From the NCBI GenBank assembly GCA_002633025.1, contig NMRB01000103.1, positions 499,560 to 563,559 on the forward strand: DNA of 64,000 nucleotides, written 5' to 3'. Every line of letters starts with the position of its first letter. Position 1 is the first letter of the stretch. Source of the DNA: Notospermus geniculatus (taxonomy: Eukaryota; Nemertea; Pilidiophora; Heteronemertea; Lineidae). A model generated the notes under the pieces. The model was not told the origin of the DNA and did no database searches. It saw only the letters and a list, made by a program, of their open reading frames with translations. A program made the position numbers and the translations under genes. This document shows, one piece after another, positions 31,868 to 44,742 of this stretch.

Positions 31868-34800
31868 TTGAAAATGCATTGACAACATCATTGCATGACT
31901 GCTACCCTTTATGAGACTTAAACCTTAATTCCAGGATGATTTGTATTTGAATAGCGATTTTGAAAATTGCTCCTAAACCAATCCAATTTTGTAAAATGTG
32001 TGGGTAGCTTGCTTCCTGCAGTTGTATTGCTATGATTATAGGTATTAACTGAAACCCGCTTGTATGTTTACCCTAATATGCTCCGAATTCAACCTAATTG
32101 CTTGGTTAAGGCGTTCCATTCTATCGCTCCCTGAGGCTTCTAAATCACGCTCCATTTATCCCAGCTCCAGTCCCAGGACGATGAATATCCTGAGAATTGT
32201 CTCCATGAAAAACCATCTAATTTTAATGTTTTTCCCTCGGAGACCATTTATGAAAGAACGCATTAGGCACTCTGATGTTTCCATTACCGTTATTAGAGCT
32301 CTTCAGTACAAGTGATATCCGCAAATATAAAACTGGCACTCCCGATAATTATATTGGATTGGTCCTCGTCATTACGCAGACGTCAGTGCCACAAATCCCC
32401 GGGATCTCCATGCAATGACCGTCAAATGTTCAATTCAAGAAAGTCATTTTGGTAATAGTGTTTATCGCGCTAGTAATCGCAGCAGATAATATATTTATTA
32501 AAATAATTGATCCATTATCTGCAGTTTTCAATCAATCATCTTTTTGACGCGAAGCCAAGTGGATGAATTTATCAATACGTGTCGCGCATTCAGAATGCCA
32601 GAGTTTACATGCAACAAGGGTTACTGCACTAGAACGCATGTCAGATACACCTCAGTCACACTGCCATTCATTCTAAACAGAATGGAGTGTTTTAGGGGGA
32701 ATTCAGCGCTGCACAAGCACATTGTCAATGGTGCTCTGGTGGCTTGACAGCCTGTTAATTTAACCAGTCTGCATTTGTTACAGCCCTATTGTCCACAAAT
32801 AGCAAGCAGCAGCTCCGAGAAATAATAGCCAGTTACATTGACAGCGGTTGGGATTATGCCAGCCTCTTGGTTGTTTTTCAGGCAGCCATTATCCTGTGCA
32901 TTACATTATATTTTTGCAGTGTTCTATCTAGCGTGATCAGTGTTCTAGATCCACGAGTATTTTTGACCTCTCGTCTTATTGATTCGATGTACGAATCTGC
33001 CATTTGAGTACGAGTCCTTCGGCAAATCGACATCATTGAGCCAGCGCGGAGAGAACAGCCACATTGTGTACGCGGTGTTGCGCCTCCATTGACTACCACA
33101 GGAAGTCTTTATATCGCCTGCTCTAGGCAGATTGATCAGACCGGTTTAGTGGATTACACAGATGAGGTGTGTTCATGAGCTAGTGTAGTGCACTATATCA
33201 TCATCGGTTTGGATTCTAAGTGTCATTCGATACTGATGGTCTTTGTTACTGGCATTGACAGTCCGTGGATTCGTATTCAAGGCGTTTATCTTGATGATCT
33301 GACAAACAGTTTTCACCTGGTAGGATTCTCGTAGCACGATTGGACCATTGTCTGTACTTTCTGGAAGTGCTGTTTGCTGATTTGGGGATAGCGTATTGTA
33401 CCTGTCGACATTTGACAATTGTTCTGATCAGCAGATGTTGTGCTTTAACTTTCTAAAACCCTCGATATTGAATTCTTGAAACAGCCATACATTGCTTGTA
33501 TATGAACTTGCGAATGTAGCATCGTGCTGAACATATTTTTGCTCTGTGAACATGCCTATGTGGATACAAGTATAAGCTGATCAACTGTGAAGCAGAATTT
33601 TGTACGTTCTAAGTTGGATGGTGATGAAATATTCAGTTGCAGTGTCATACCTCGTTCACCCTTTACAAGAGAACTTCGCCGTGATGGGGACACAGTTGGT
33701 TCATTTATGTGGGATTTTGTACTCGAGTGTCAACATGTTTGACCCCATCTCCAGGTAAGTCATTCTCTCCTTTCCTCTGCATCAATCCCAATGCTGTGGG
33801 GAGTGGTGCTTCACTGTCAGTAATACTGTGAGCCACTTCCGACATAGGATTGTTGTAGGCATGCAGATAAAAGTCTGTTGGAGCTGGACAGGGCTATCTA
33901 ATCCCACACTCAGCAAAGAGGAAATCACTCAGGCTAACAAGTTTGCTTTTGGGTGCTCTGATGCTGCATCGGTCCAGAATTTCCAGATAGTTGTTTGGAT
34001 GGACAGTGCATGTAGTTCTGTCATTTGCGCCTCTTGCATCCAGCGGTGTATGTTCAACTCCAAATCAGTCTGTAAGCTTCCTCTCTGCAACTACCTTTAC
34101 TTCCCCATCGCCTTGGTGCTTCTGTTGAGGCATATTGATCTAGATGGCACTAGTGGTCGTTGGCTCACTTCACTTACAGGTCTAGGTGACTTCTAGCTTG
34201 AATGCCTCTGTTCTGATTGAAGCATTCTGGTGGTTACCGACCCCTGTTCTCTGATGTCAAACACCTTCGGCAATTAAACGCTAATTGAAAAACTCAGGTA
34301 AAATTGTCTGATGCCTTGTGTTTTCTGGTGCCTGCTGTGTCGCCTTCTTCATGTCCTTGTTGTTGCTCTGGTGATGTCTTGGCGTTTCTCCAGTCACAGC
34401 CATTTGGTGTTCCTTTGCTGACGGCAAATCATTCTCTGACTGCACCAAACGTCTGTGCCCTATTGTTTTGGATGTGGATGCTTCCAAACTTGCCTGAAGT
34501 TCAAATTTTCTGGTATTAGTCAGGGTAGTTTATGGCCACATTTGCTGAATTTACGGTTTACACCATTGCCTCTGCTTGCTTCTTCTTGGCCCGTGGTCAT
34601 GTTCTGTGGTAAAAAATACCGCTTTATTGCTCTGTGATGTTCTGGTGTTTTTCTCTTCAGAAAAACTTACCCTGTGATGCCGCTCTTTTTCTTCCCTTGA
34701 GCAGTGTGTAGATCTGGAATGATTGCATCCTTCAATTGACCAGCACATATCCCTATCTTTATATCACAACTTACACTCCATTAGGGTAGATACAAACAGT

Positions 34801-35068
34801 CTATTTCTGACCACATGTCATAATCTGCTAGTCTCCTTGGACTTGTTCCCTAATACTGGTAATATTTCATGATTGTCTGTTCCTGATTAGGGATGATGGC
34901 CGGATGATCAGCTTATTGTAGACAAATAACTCACAAATTGCTTTCATTGCCAGAGAATGGCAAAGTCTTTCTGCAAATCCCTGGTCATATTTCTGGTGTG
35001 TGTGAGTGGTCAGTTTGTATGAGAAAAGAGGCTAAGAGCTTATCTACTGATTGCTGTTATTTGCATGT
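31868..35068. other. Unique sequence, no gene recognised
   Basis: A strong donor (TCTCCAG next to GTAAGTC) lies at about 33753, and an open stretch precedes it, but its upstream acceptor is poor. Several frames of 60-120 codons lack domains. Nothing else is supported. Confidence 0.4.
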
Positions 35069-35303
35069 GACATTCATGGTGGTCAGAAAAGGCAGATTTA
35101 CCATGATACCCCTTGCTTTCGATCTAGTACATTCATGGTGGTCAGAAAAGGCAGCTGAGATTTACCATGATACCCCTTGCTTTCGATCTAGTACATTCAT
35201 GGTGGTCAGAAAAGGCAGATTTACCATGATACCCCTTGCTTTCGATCTAGTACATTCATGGTGGTCAGAAAAGGCAGATTACCTGATACCCCTTGCTTTC
35301 GTT
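35069..35303 (+). repeat. Minisatellite, 59-64 bp unit, 4 copies
   Basis: The word 'cattcatggtggtcagaaaa' starts at 35071, 35130, 35194 and 35253. The rest of the unit is 'ggcagatttaccatgat' plus 'accccttgctttcgatcta'. The second unit carries 5 extra bases. Confidence 0.88.
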
Positions 35304-36104
35304 CCAAGTATTCGACTTCACTTGATATTAGGCCAGTTGTTTTTGTCAGATCTTTACCTTCTGTGATCTTTGCCCCCATGATATCACAACCCTTCATGTA
35401 AGTCATGTATCGTAGGTGCCACATTGAAATTCGACCCTCTTTCTAGTGGTAAGGGACGATTGACATTATAATCCATGGACATGTGGGATGACCTTATCAA
35501 GGACTCATGTCATCTCTTTGTCATTGTGTGGAAGTTTTGTTCACAGTATACCGCTACTTCTGTTAATTTGTGCCACCATTTGCCACCAAACACGTTGCAA
35601 ACTTCTCCAACTCCAACTTGAGAAGGAGTCTTGAGAAGGAGTGTAGAGAACCATTCTTTGCATAGAAACTGAGGAGTATGGAATAATTCATGACGTCGTC
35701 TGTTATCAGAGAGCCCTATTGTTGTCGATGATGCTCAGATCTACTGTGGGTAAATGAGGCCCCGGCGTCAAGTGGTCATACTGGAGTGGCTGAGACTGCT
35801 TGAGAAATTCTATTTCTTGGGTTCCTTTGAGTCAAGTATCAGTGGTATCAGTGGTACACAACAGTACATGATATATCAATGGAGTGTCAGCGATATCCAA
35901 GATTACTCTTGGGTGTATCGTTCGAGTGGACAGCAGTATCCCAATTACTACAGTATCAGTCTGGTGTCAGCAATATCCTGAAATGATACATGGCATATCA
36001 GTCTGGCAGGCGTGATATGCCTTTTGTGACTGAATGTACATGTACATGTATTTGTCTAGTATCAGCAGCATTGTCCCTCACTGGTACATGTAACTGGTAC
36101 TTAC
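35304..36104. other. Mostly unique sequence grading into the 42-bp array
   Basis: From about 35840, phrases such as 'atcagtggtatcag' and 'cagtatcagtctggt' look like decayed relatives of the array that follows. No gene is seen. Confidence 0.4.
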
Positions 36105-36870
36105 ATGTGTCTAGTCCAAGCAATCTCTCCATCTGCTACGTGGTTTATCAGTCTTGTTCATGTATCAGCAATATCCCTCACTGCTGAGTGGTTTATCAGT
36201 CTAGTATCAGCAATATCCCTCACTGCTGAGTGGTTTATCAGTCTAGTATCAGCAATATCCCTCACTGCTGAGTGGTTTATCAGTCTAGTATCAGCAATAT
36301 CCCTCACTGCTGAGTGGTGTATCAGTCTAGTATCAGCAATATCACTCTGCTATGTGGTTTATCAGTCTCGTAGCAGCAATATTCCTCACTGCTGAGTGGT
36401 TTACCAGTCTAGTAGCAGCAATATCCCTCTCTGCTGAGTGGTTTACCAGTGTAGTAGCAGCAATATCCCTGTCTGCTATGTGGTTTATCAGTCTAGTACC
36501 AGCAATATCCCTCTCTGCTATGTAGTTTATCAGTCTAATAAGCAATTTCCCTCTCTGCTTCATGGATTATGAGTCTGGCACCTGCAATACCCTTCACTGA
36601 TGTGGTTTACCAATCCGCAGTAGCAGCAAATCCTTCATTGTCACTTGGTTTATCAGCCTAGTTCCAGCAATATCCTTCACTGCTGTTGGGTTTATCAGCA
36701 ATATCTCTCAATGCTATGTGGTTTATCAGCCTAGTACTAGCAGCAATATTCCTCACTACTTCATGGTTGATTAGCAATATCCCTCACTGCTTGTGCTATG
36801 TGGTTTCTCAGCCTACTGCCTGCAGTGTCCCTCATTGCTGCCCTGGTTGATCAGTGTGATATCAACAAAT
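36105..36870 (+). repeat. Minisatellite, 42 bp unit, about 16 copies, decaying to the right
   Basis: The word 'tggtttatcagtctag' starts at 36141, 36189, 36231, 36273, 36315, 36355, 36397, 36439 and 36481, mostly 42 bp apart, with 'tatcagcaatatccctcac' between. Units in 36180-36330 are nearly identical. From about 36540 to 36870 spacing and sequence become irregular. A period of 42 keeps one + frame open (EWFISLVSAISLTA), with no other sign of coding. Confidence 0.88.
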
Positions 36871-39800
36871 CTTGACATATTCTGATTCCAGGTCAACCTT
36901 ACTGGGTTGAATCACCCCAGCTTGAAGTCTTCACTTTGACTGACATTTAATTTGAGAAAAGGTGGTACTTTGACCACCCTGTGACCTTTTAGGATGCATC
37001 ATCTGAAGATTTTGAAAAAAGATACAGGTTCATACCAGTTGACCTGTCGCTATCAGTGTGAGAAACGTTAACTCCACCCACCAAGATATCGATCATCATT
37101 GCATGATGAAATTGATCTGTCTCCCCCTGGAGAGACCCGTGATAAGCCATCATGAAATGTTTCCTACGACATCAAATAGGAATCAATTTCCGTAGTTCGA
37201 TTTCACAGATCAGGGATTTAATGAACGCGGTCGGTCACCTGATTTGGTGTCAATGGACAGGATTGGTGAAATGGTTTTATATACAAAATGTGTGAAGTTT
37301 GACTCTATACATCAGTGATTCGCCTGTTAGCGTCTCTGCTGCGTGGTTTCTGGTGCAGTGTACTGAAAAACACGTGGGACTCCTACGGTTAAGTGAGTGA
37401 ATTTTGGATTGGTTAATGAACGGTTGAAATCAATGTCGGAATCCGTTTACAGCTGATACCTTTACCTGCCATCTAACATTTCTTATCCGTTGAAAGGTTG
37501 ATTTAAACACGGAGAAAAAAATGTAGCAAAAAGCAATCTCCACCAGTGAGAGTTTATCAGATGTCAGCGAAAACACTCTGCATCGTTTTTACGCCCCGCG
37601 AGATGGAAGGCTTTAATGTGTAACTCGTTATTTTCTAATTTTCAATTTGCGGAAAGTAATCCATGAAAATGAATTTCTAGTCGGAACGGATTGAATGGCT
37701 AATCTTCTTCTGCGTAGAAAAAGTAAAGACGGTTGATTTCTTGTAGGGCTGTCGATACATTGGCAGAGTACAGCTTTATTCTCTATGCTGTTATTGAGTA
37801 CGGGTTAAATTGGTAACTTAACCTGGCACTTGATTGGAGTGGCTTCTCTGCCAAATGAAATTTTAGTCTCTGCCAAACATCAAGTGTTGTGCTGTTTTTT
37901 CTCCGTACTCCTTAAATTGCCTTGTTAGGTAATTTAGCAAAATATAGAAATGTTATTCGAGATGTAGTGTTTTGTCTCAGATGTGCGCAGATATGGAACC
38001 TGTGTGTGTAATGGGAGTAGAGAAAACCTCCTTAAAGTCTCATGTTGCCTGTGTCCCCAGATGAAACTCCAAAGGGTGTTTTTCATAAGAAAATCCATTA
38101 AAGTCAAATACATTAAAGACACAGGAAAAAAATGGAGATCAATTCGAATCTCTGATGATGTCTGTCATTCGCTCAACAGAAGCAAATCTATCATGTGCCG
38201 CGTGTGTAAGAGAGCTCGTTTTTTTCTCGGCAACTTGAAAATGAGGGGAATGAACACGAATAATTGAAACCGGATCAAAGAGACATTTACTTTGTGCTAC
38301 AGTGACATCACAGCAGTACAAGATGCCGTCTTAATATTTGATGTTACGTTTTTGCTCGAGCCTATCAGCCGAGTTCACTTCGCCAGAAAGTCCCCTGACG
38401 TGTGTGCGTGGTTCTACTTTCAAAGGTGATTCGCTGCGTGCTCTGGAGGCTGGAAAAAATGACTGCACAGCAGTTTTTGACTGGCCTGGTTGAGCACTAC
38501 TTCTGTAAGTGGAACTGTCACAACATTGCTATCAATAGCAGTGCTTTTGATATTATATTTTATCATTTTTTCCTCCCCTCGATTACAAAGTGTAGCCGCC
38601 ATTTGATATTTTGGATATTCATCAAAGCGAGATGGTTTAGAATAACATTTTACATTTATTCAGATTCAAAAAGTCTACTTTCATGTTATTTTACTCCCAT
38701 GTAGCTATCTTATGTTTCCCTTTGTGGAGTAACGCTTGTTTTCTTGTCAGTATTTGTCATCCAACAGGAAGCTTTTTGAAAAATAACTCCCTCTTAGTGA
38801 TGTTATTTGTTGCATATTTTAATATCTTCAATTTCAGTGCGAGGAAAAAATGTTTGAGAATATTCCCTAATGTCATTGCAGGAAGTTGTATTGGATTAGA
38901 ATTGATTTCTTGTGAACATTTACCAGTTTGACTAATTGAAAAATGGTTGTGAACTTTGGGGAATACAGGAAGATTTTATTCTGAAGTTAATATCAGATGT
39001 CGAAATTAAAGGCTAGGAAGTTCGCTGAGAGGCCTTAATGTATCAAATGCAGTGCCATTTTTGGGCATTCGTGTTGTGCATTTCTTGAGTTCTGTTTGGA
39101 TGGGTTGAACAATTGAATTATGAAGTGTCAATTTCTGAAGTAAGATGTTGATGGAGTCTTGTGTCGTGTGCGGTGTCACTGCTCGAAAAGTTGGTCCTAA
39201 GGATGTGTTGTTGTTGATTGCAAGATTTTCCAATTTGGCTGCCGTGGGTCTTAAAGATAATGTATCACGACTTCATTGTTTACATTCAATGTTTGTAAAC
39301 ATGGATATAATGTTATTTTGGACTTTTGGGACATGCCAAAGCACCAAATTCAATACTTCGGGTTTCAAAAGAATTTCTAGAGGGGCATGCCACCAACAAA
39401 TTACTCGTAACACAAAGAAGGACTGGACATAAACAAATAAAATGTAAATAAACAATGATTTTCATGTCCCGCGAAAATACTCGTGATACGTTTTCTTTAA
39501 GTTGGCAGTTGGATGAAGGGTTTCATTCCATTACCAATCACTAGTAAGGTTCGGGCTGATAGGGAATGGGCTTGTAGAACAAGACCAACCAGTGAGACAC
39601 TTCAAGTTGTCCTGCAAATAAGTCAATTCTGATTATACTGTCATCTCATACATTTTCTGCCAAGATTAGTGACTTCTGATTCTTGTGTACTTCTACACAT
39701 CAGTGTTTGCTTGGTATACGGTGGGTTAATCCCCAAGTTTAGTCACCATTATCAGTTAATTGTTAGAAATGTATCCCAGTATCGGATTAGGCATCTTCTA

Positions 39801-42563
39801 TTTCCAACTAAAGAAAATCGTAATCTCACCCGAGGCGGTTTCTGGCCTGTTCGCAATATCGTGCATCCTGGTCATGCCAGTTCAGGGATAGTATCGATCC
39901 GTCTTTGTTCGAGCAACCACTTTGCCTTTATCAGATTTGAAAATTCAATTTGGGAGAAAAATGGTAAATTGATGCCCACAATATTAACGAGCCGATATAC
40001 CGGGCGCGCATTCAATTGAAGGCTCATCAGCAGCAAATTGCGCACCGCTGCATAAAGTTGGTCTAATTTGTCAAGTGATTGATCCACGTATCCGCCATTT
40101 TCTACGAAATCTGCCGTGGGATGTAGTAAATAGTTAGCATTGTGTAAACGTAAACTCGGTCACTCTGGTGATAGCATTAGCCGTACATTTTATCCAATAT
40201 CCGTTGCCCTTACCGCGTTTGTGTTATCCCTCAATTACACAAATTGCTTGGTGTTACTCATTCCGAGGAGGCCTTTTAGTATGCCCCCGGGAGCACGAGA
40301 TCATGTTTGTGACTTCATTAACTCTCCCTGTGCTGATTATGTCCTATTAGGTGGCCAGCCTACAGGGATGGCTCTTTTATACGGGGCTATACCTCCCTCC
40401 CCTATGGCCTCATATGGAAGTGGCTGGATGCCATTTACCTAAAAGCATCATTACACATCCCGCTTGGGAGACTAGGTTGACTTGTTTGGCCTCTGGAATG
40501 ACTCTGGCAAAAATCATTATGTCCCATTGTCAAAAGACATTACGAGGCTGGTTGTTCGTGCATTTCATAACAATTACGATCTAGTACAAGGTATTTGTTT
40601 GTGAAAGAACGGGTTAAAGGTTTGGTTACCCAGTGGTGTCCATAATTACATAGATTGACAGTGATTGATGATGACACGTCAATAGAATCTGTTCGTGTCA
40701 AATTAAGAAAAAAATGCATCTTGATAAGGTGGGATTGAAATTTTATCAATTTTGATTTAGTATTTTTCAGATGACATTAGATGGATTGTATTTGAAGGGT
40801 ACAAAATGAACTCTCCAAGGAATCATCTATTCTGCACTGCTTCACCGCATTAGTGGAATGAGTCGATACATGGGTGTTTGGGGAAATCAACAACGTTGGA
40901 AGTTTTTCCAAAGGTTTCATTCACTCGCTATCGAACGTTTGGGAATCGAATGATGAAATTGTTGAGTGTTCCTCCTCACAATTAATCCCACTCCGGCGGT
41001 TATTCTGATGAAGTGCATGCAGCGTTGACAGCTCACAGCTGTGGCTTTTTAGTCCGATCCAACATACAAGTACATTCAAAACCATGATGAACATCCTCAC
41101 AGATCCTCAAAAAACACTTCCAGTTTCTTTCTATACCTACTCAAGTCTGTGTCTTTCTCCTCGGATTAACTCCAGCTTTCTTATTCGTGTTTGAATCGAG
41201 GTGATGACGTTTCTTCTAACCGCCGATCGAGGTAATTTGATTGGAGGCTTACTTTAGTATCTTTCTCAACTTAGTTGGAAATTCACATAGAAGAAGTTCC
41301 AGTGTATTAGTAATCTAATAAATTGGTTTGCTGTATAGATGGGATGATTGTTTTTTTGTGCCAAATGCACTCGCATGTTAGTTATAGTAAAAACCCGCTC
41401 CTGGGGAATATTCATAGATCTGTATTGTCTGTAGAAAAGAAATTTGCGGTCTAACAGTGTATTGAGAAGAAAAGGTGAGCAGAAGAAGAAATAAAAATAA
41501 ATTTTCTACTGTACTATAAAAATGTCTGCGGACTCCTTTGATAAATACTAAGATGATATTACGGGGAAAAGAACTTGTAGTGCGGCATCAGTTATGATTA
41601 TGATAACCACAAAAATACCTCAATTCTCTTGGATATTTTATAGGAAACAATGGCCATTGATTGCTATCCTGGGCACCCTTTGATCTGCACGCATAGCCCG
41701 AGGAGGCAAAAATCAGATTACCTGGTGTATTTTCATGCTGCGGCAATGAGATGATGAAAATGTGGACAGAAGGAGATGAGAAAAGAATCTACTTTGCTGT
41801 TGATATAGCTGGTTTCGTTTTTTTCCCGTTGCCGCGCGGCCTAAGAAATATGAATTTATAGAAAATGGGAAGCTGAAATCTTGGAACTTTGATTAAACGT
41901 GGTGAATGGTTTTGCACCTTCTTCCTCAAAATCTTTGCATCGCTGAATATGAGTAACTGGCACGGGCCTTGCTGAATATACAATATCATGTTGTTGCTAA
42001 GGAGTCATTCATTAACAAAAATTTTTTAAGAAATGGGTGGTCCACAAGACTTGATCTGGAAACCTTCCACAAACGTAGAAATTTTTAAACATTTTCCAAA
42101 GAATTGTTGCGTGTTCCCCGAAAAATGTTTTTTTCAACACTCAATTTTTCAACTTTGCTCAATTATTGTATGAGGATGTTCAGATCAACTGAAGATTCCT
42201 TGAATTCCTTGAATTAGTCCAAGAGATTGAATTTAGGCACGATGCCATCTTTCCAGAACTAAAGAAACATATTGCCATTTAATCCCTCTGGTTTAGCATC
42301 GCCCAAACAGCCTTGCAACAATAACCAAGCATCAAACCCTGCCTCATTCTTTCTTTGTTATTCAAGACATTGTGCTTCTTGCATGATTGCTACAATTTAG
42401 GTGTCATATTATGGTAAAGAAACTTATCATTTGGCGCAATACGGTCGCTGCTTGGCATGTGGTAAGCTGGTAATCTAAACCTTTATCTGTGATCTGTCAT
42501 CGTTTGTCACCCGAAATGATTACTACGACTTGCTGGGTTTCTTTCTCCAATCTAATCTTGCAG
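36871..42563. other. Long unique stretch, no gene recognised
   Basis: AT-rich sequence without an identified repeat. A minus-strand frame at 39006-39233 (75 codons) has plausible composition but no domain or splice context. An acceptor-like tract (GATATTTTATAG) ending at about 41644 leads into an open stretch without a good donor. Confidence 0.4.
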
Positions 42564-42712
42564 GTGTTCCTTTCCATGCCAGGGGGAGGCGAACATCTCA
42601 GAACAGCCTTCTATTCATTGCAGAGGAAATTAAAGTAGTCGGTATTTTCAATTGTAGGCAATCTAGCAGGGTGATTGCCGTTGCGTTTTTCGCCGTTTCT
42701 GAATCGCGGGAG
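42564..42712 (+). CDS. Candidate 149-nt exon
   Basis: A very strong acceptor (TTTCTCCAATCTAATCTTGCAG) comes before it, and GGGAG next to GTGAAA after it. With two leading bases completing a split codon, 49 codons are open, starting VPFHARGRRTSQN and ending FFAVSESRE. In phase 0 a shorter frame (VFLSMPGGGEHLRTAFYSL) is also open but stops before a donor, so the frame is uncertain. I recognise no family. The donor is of average strength. Confidence 0.18.
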
Positions 42713-43581
42713 GTGAAACACTTACCGCATTTGCCAACCTTTAGGGAAGAGGAAATTCTGTGTAAATTATGTTTAAAGTTAATACACGGCAGATTTTGTT
42801 GTGATAATTGCTTACCCCGGCGTACCGCTTGTGGCTATTTTAGGCGCTGGTGTACTGCGCCAATATCATTACGCTGCGGGGTAATTGCCTTATGCTAGCA
42901 TGGTCAAACATGAAGAAAAGGCTGTTGACCCAGTGGTGTTTGGTCTGGCTTAATGGTGTAGGATTGCTTCTGGTGCTGGATTATAGGGTGGCCCCGGTTG
43001 GAGAATAATCATTATGTCATGTTATAGAATGAATGGTACTGTATTGATCATGTTTTGGCGGCATGCTTTGTGTGGGTCGAGATATTGCAATGTTCCATGG
43101 CAAAATATCCAGGCTGTGTGGGCAAATTCGAGTTTCTTCTATGACACGCCACTCTCTTGGAGTGTGGTTTGTGACATATGCTGATTTAGTTCTTTGGAAT
43201 TCTATCACATTTGGATATCACTGGGTCTGTCATATACTTCTTATATATGAACTTCATGTGGGGGGAACTTAGAGGTGGTCTTTTGTGGTGATACATGTAC
43301 ATACGTATGAAGAAAATTCTGCTGAAATCGCTTGAAGTTTTGGTCTGCAGGAGACAAGGTAAGCGGGTGAATTTAAGTCATCTTTACAAAAAAACTGTGT
43401 GTTATCCTGTTCAAAGATTTTGAAGTCAGTTGTTGCCATTCCAGTGACAAAGATCGGGAAGGTCGCATCTTCAGTCCACTCATGATGCTGATCATTCCTC
43501 TACAGGAAAAAAGACGTTCATTTCCTTCAACTTACATGTACTCAATCCCAATTAGCGATTCGGCATCATTTGGACTTATTA

Positions 43582-44197
43582 TGAGATTACGGAGGGTTGG
43601 GAATGACATATAATGCTGTTAAATTGCCCAACGATATTTGAAGGAAATTGGGTTATGAACCAAATTGTAAAAATGAATCCTTGAAAAAAGTTGTTTGCGG
43701 TCGTTTTGCAAGGTTCTATTTGGGTTTGATATGGGACGTAGTTGACCCCAGCTTTTGTTGTCATATTGGTTTTGAAAATACTTCACATGGTAATTTTTGC
43801 ATGTTGTACTCTGAAGAAGTGGCGTGGAGTGCTGTTTTTCAACTGTCCTGGCCGTGATAGCCGAACACAATGGTGTATACACAGGCATCGGTTCACGCCA
43901 CTTATGAGGAGGAATCTTGACAAAGTTCTCATTGTCAATTGCCAGTATTCATTGGCAGTCATTTGGAAAGTGTGCATGGTGTGGTTGTTTGGCCTCCAGA
44001 CCGAACTTGGAAGTAATCATGCCATGTGTGTCTGCGGGTGAATATCATCTTTATCTTTCGATTGTGCAGTAATTTGTTTCCAAATTTGTTGTTTCGCTGT
44101 GGGGATCTTCTGTGGTAAGTATGGGCAGATATTTTGCTTACTTTTAATTGTTCCTTCCACAAAGTGAAATTATTACAAATTAATGCCTCTCTGTTTT
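43582..44197. repeat. Duplicated block at the 44742 gap, copy A (about 616 bp)
   Basis: Matches 44743-45354 with a few per cent differences, e.g. 'aatgctgtt/aatggtgtt', 'gatagccgaac/gattgctgaac', 'gtggttgtttgg/gtgatagtccgg'. It is followed by an inserted element (44199-44741) that copy B lacks. Confidence 0.85.
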
Positions 44198-44455
44198 TGT
44201 CCCCCGGAGCCCTCGGAGGGGGACTTGAAAATACCGGCCGTCCGTGCGCCTCTGCCGCTCGGCGCTCAGCGCTCGCCGCTCGGTGCTCGCCGCTCGCCGC
44301 TCGGCGCTCGGCGCTCGCCGCTCGCCGCTACTAGTCCCTTCCGCTCTATAACTTAAGAACGACTAAAGATTTTGGATTCATATTTGGTGGAGGGATGTAT
44401 CACGGGCCAAAGGTGTGTCGCGTGAAAGAATCGGCCAAATCCGATTCTCCACTTT

Positions 44456-44470
44456 GCCACCAGGGGGCCG
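44456..44470 (+). promoter_or_regulatory. CTCF-like motif inside the inserted repeat, site 1
   Basis: GCCACCAGGGGGCCG is close to the CTCF core CCASYAGRKGGCRS known from bilaterians. Binding is inference. Confidence 0.3.
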
Positions 44471-44599
44471 AAAGCCAAACCACAAAAACTGCGATTACGC
44501 CTTTAATACTGAATGGAATTTCACGAAATTTTTATGGTAGGCTCATCTAGCAAGGGTACATAACATACCATACGGGTTTTCAATTTAATTCATTTTTCA

Positions 44600-44616
44600 G
44601 CCCTGTAGGGGGCGCT
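44600..44616 (+). promoter_or_regulatory. CTCF-like motif inside the inserted repeat, site 2
   Basis: GCCCTGTAGGGGGCGCT fits the CTCF core well, including the GGGGGCGCT half. It lies about 145 bp from site 1 in the same orientation. Confidence 0.35.
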
Positions 44617-44741
44617 TTGTAAAAACCACATAAGTTCCCTTCCGCTCTGTAACTTCTGAACGACTGAAAATTTTGGGTTGATATTTGGTGGGGGGATGTA
44701 CAATGGGCCAACGGTGTGTCGCGTGAAAGAATCGGCCAAAT

Positions 44742-44742
44742 N
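44742..44742. other. Single n: probable contig join
   Basis: The inserted element breaks off at the n, and the second copy of the flanking block starts immediately after it. Confidence 0.8.

Larger units (their letters stand above)
44199..44741 (+). mobile_element. Inserted hairpin-headed repeat, cut at the gap (over 543 bp)
   Basis: It starts with a hairpin of GTCCCCCGGAG paired with CTCGGAGGGGGAC (44199-44224). An extremely GC-rich CGCTCGC/CGCTCGG run (about 44251-44330) follows. A module then appears twice with an offset of 300 bp (44333-44440 and 44633-44741: 'cccttccgctct.taactt', 'atatttggtgg.gggatgta', 'gtgtgtcgcgtgaaagaatc'). The order of hairpin, CG-rich run, 'tttgg' module and 'ccaccagg' motif is the same as at 26603. 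Copy B at 45354 lacks the element, so it is probably a heterozygous insertion. Confidence 0.6.

Noticed and set aside
36105-36870. CRISPR-like array of regular repeats
   Set aside because: Units are contiguous without unique spacers and the genome is eukaryotic; it is a minisatellite. The same holds for the other arrays.
39006-39233. 75-codon minus-strand frame with plausible composition
   Set aside because: No splice sites, domain or neighbouring exon; the residues are dominated by T, N and L from AT-rich DNA.
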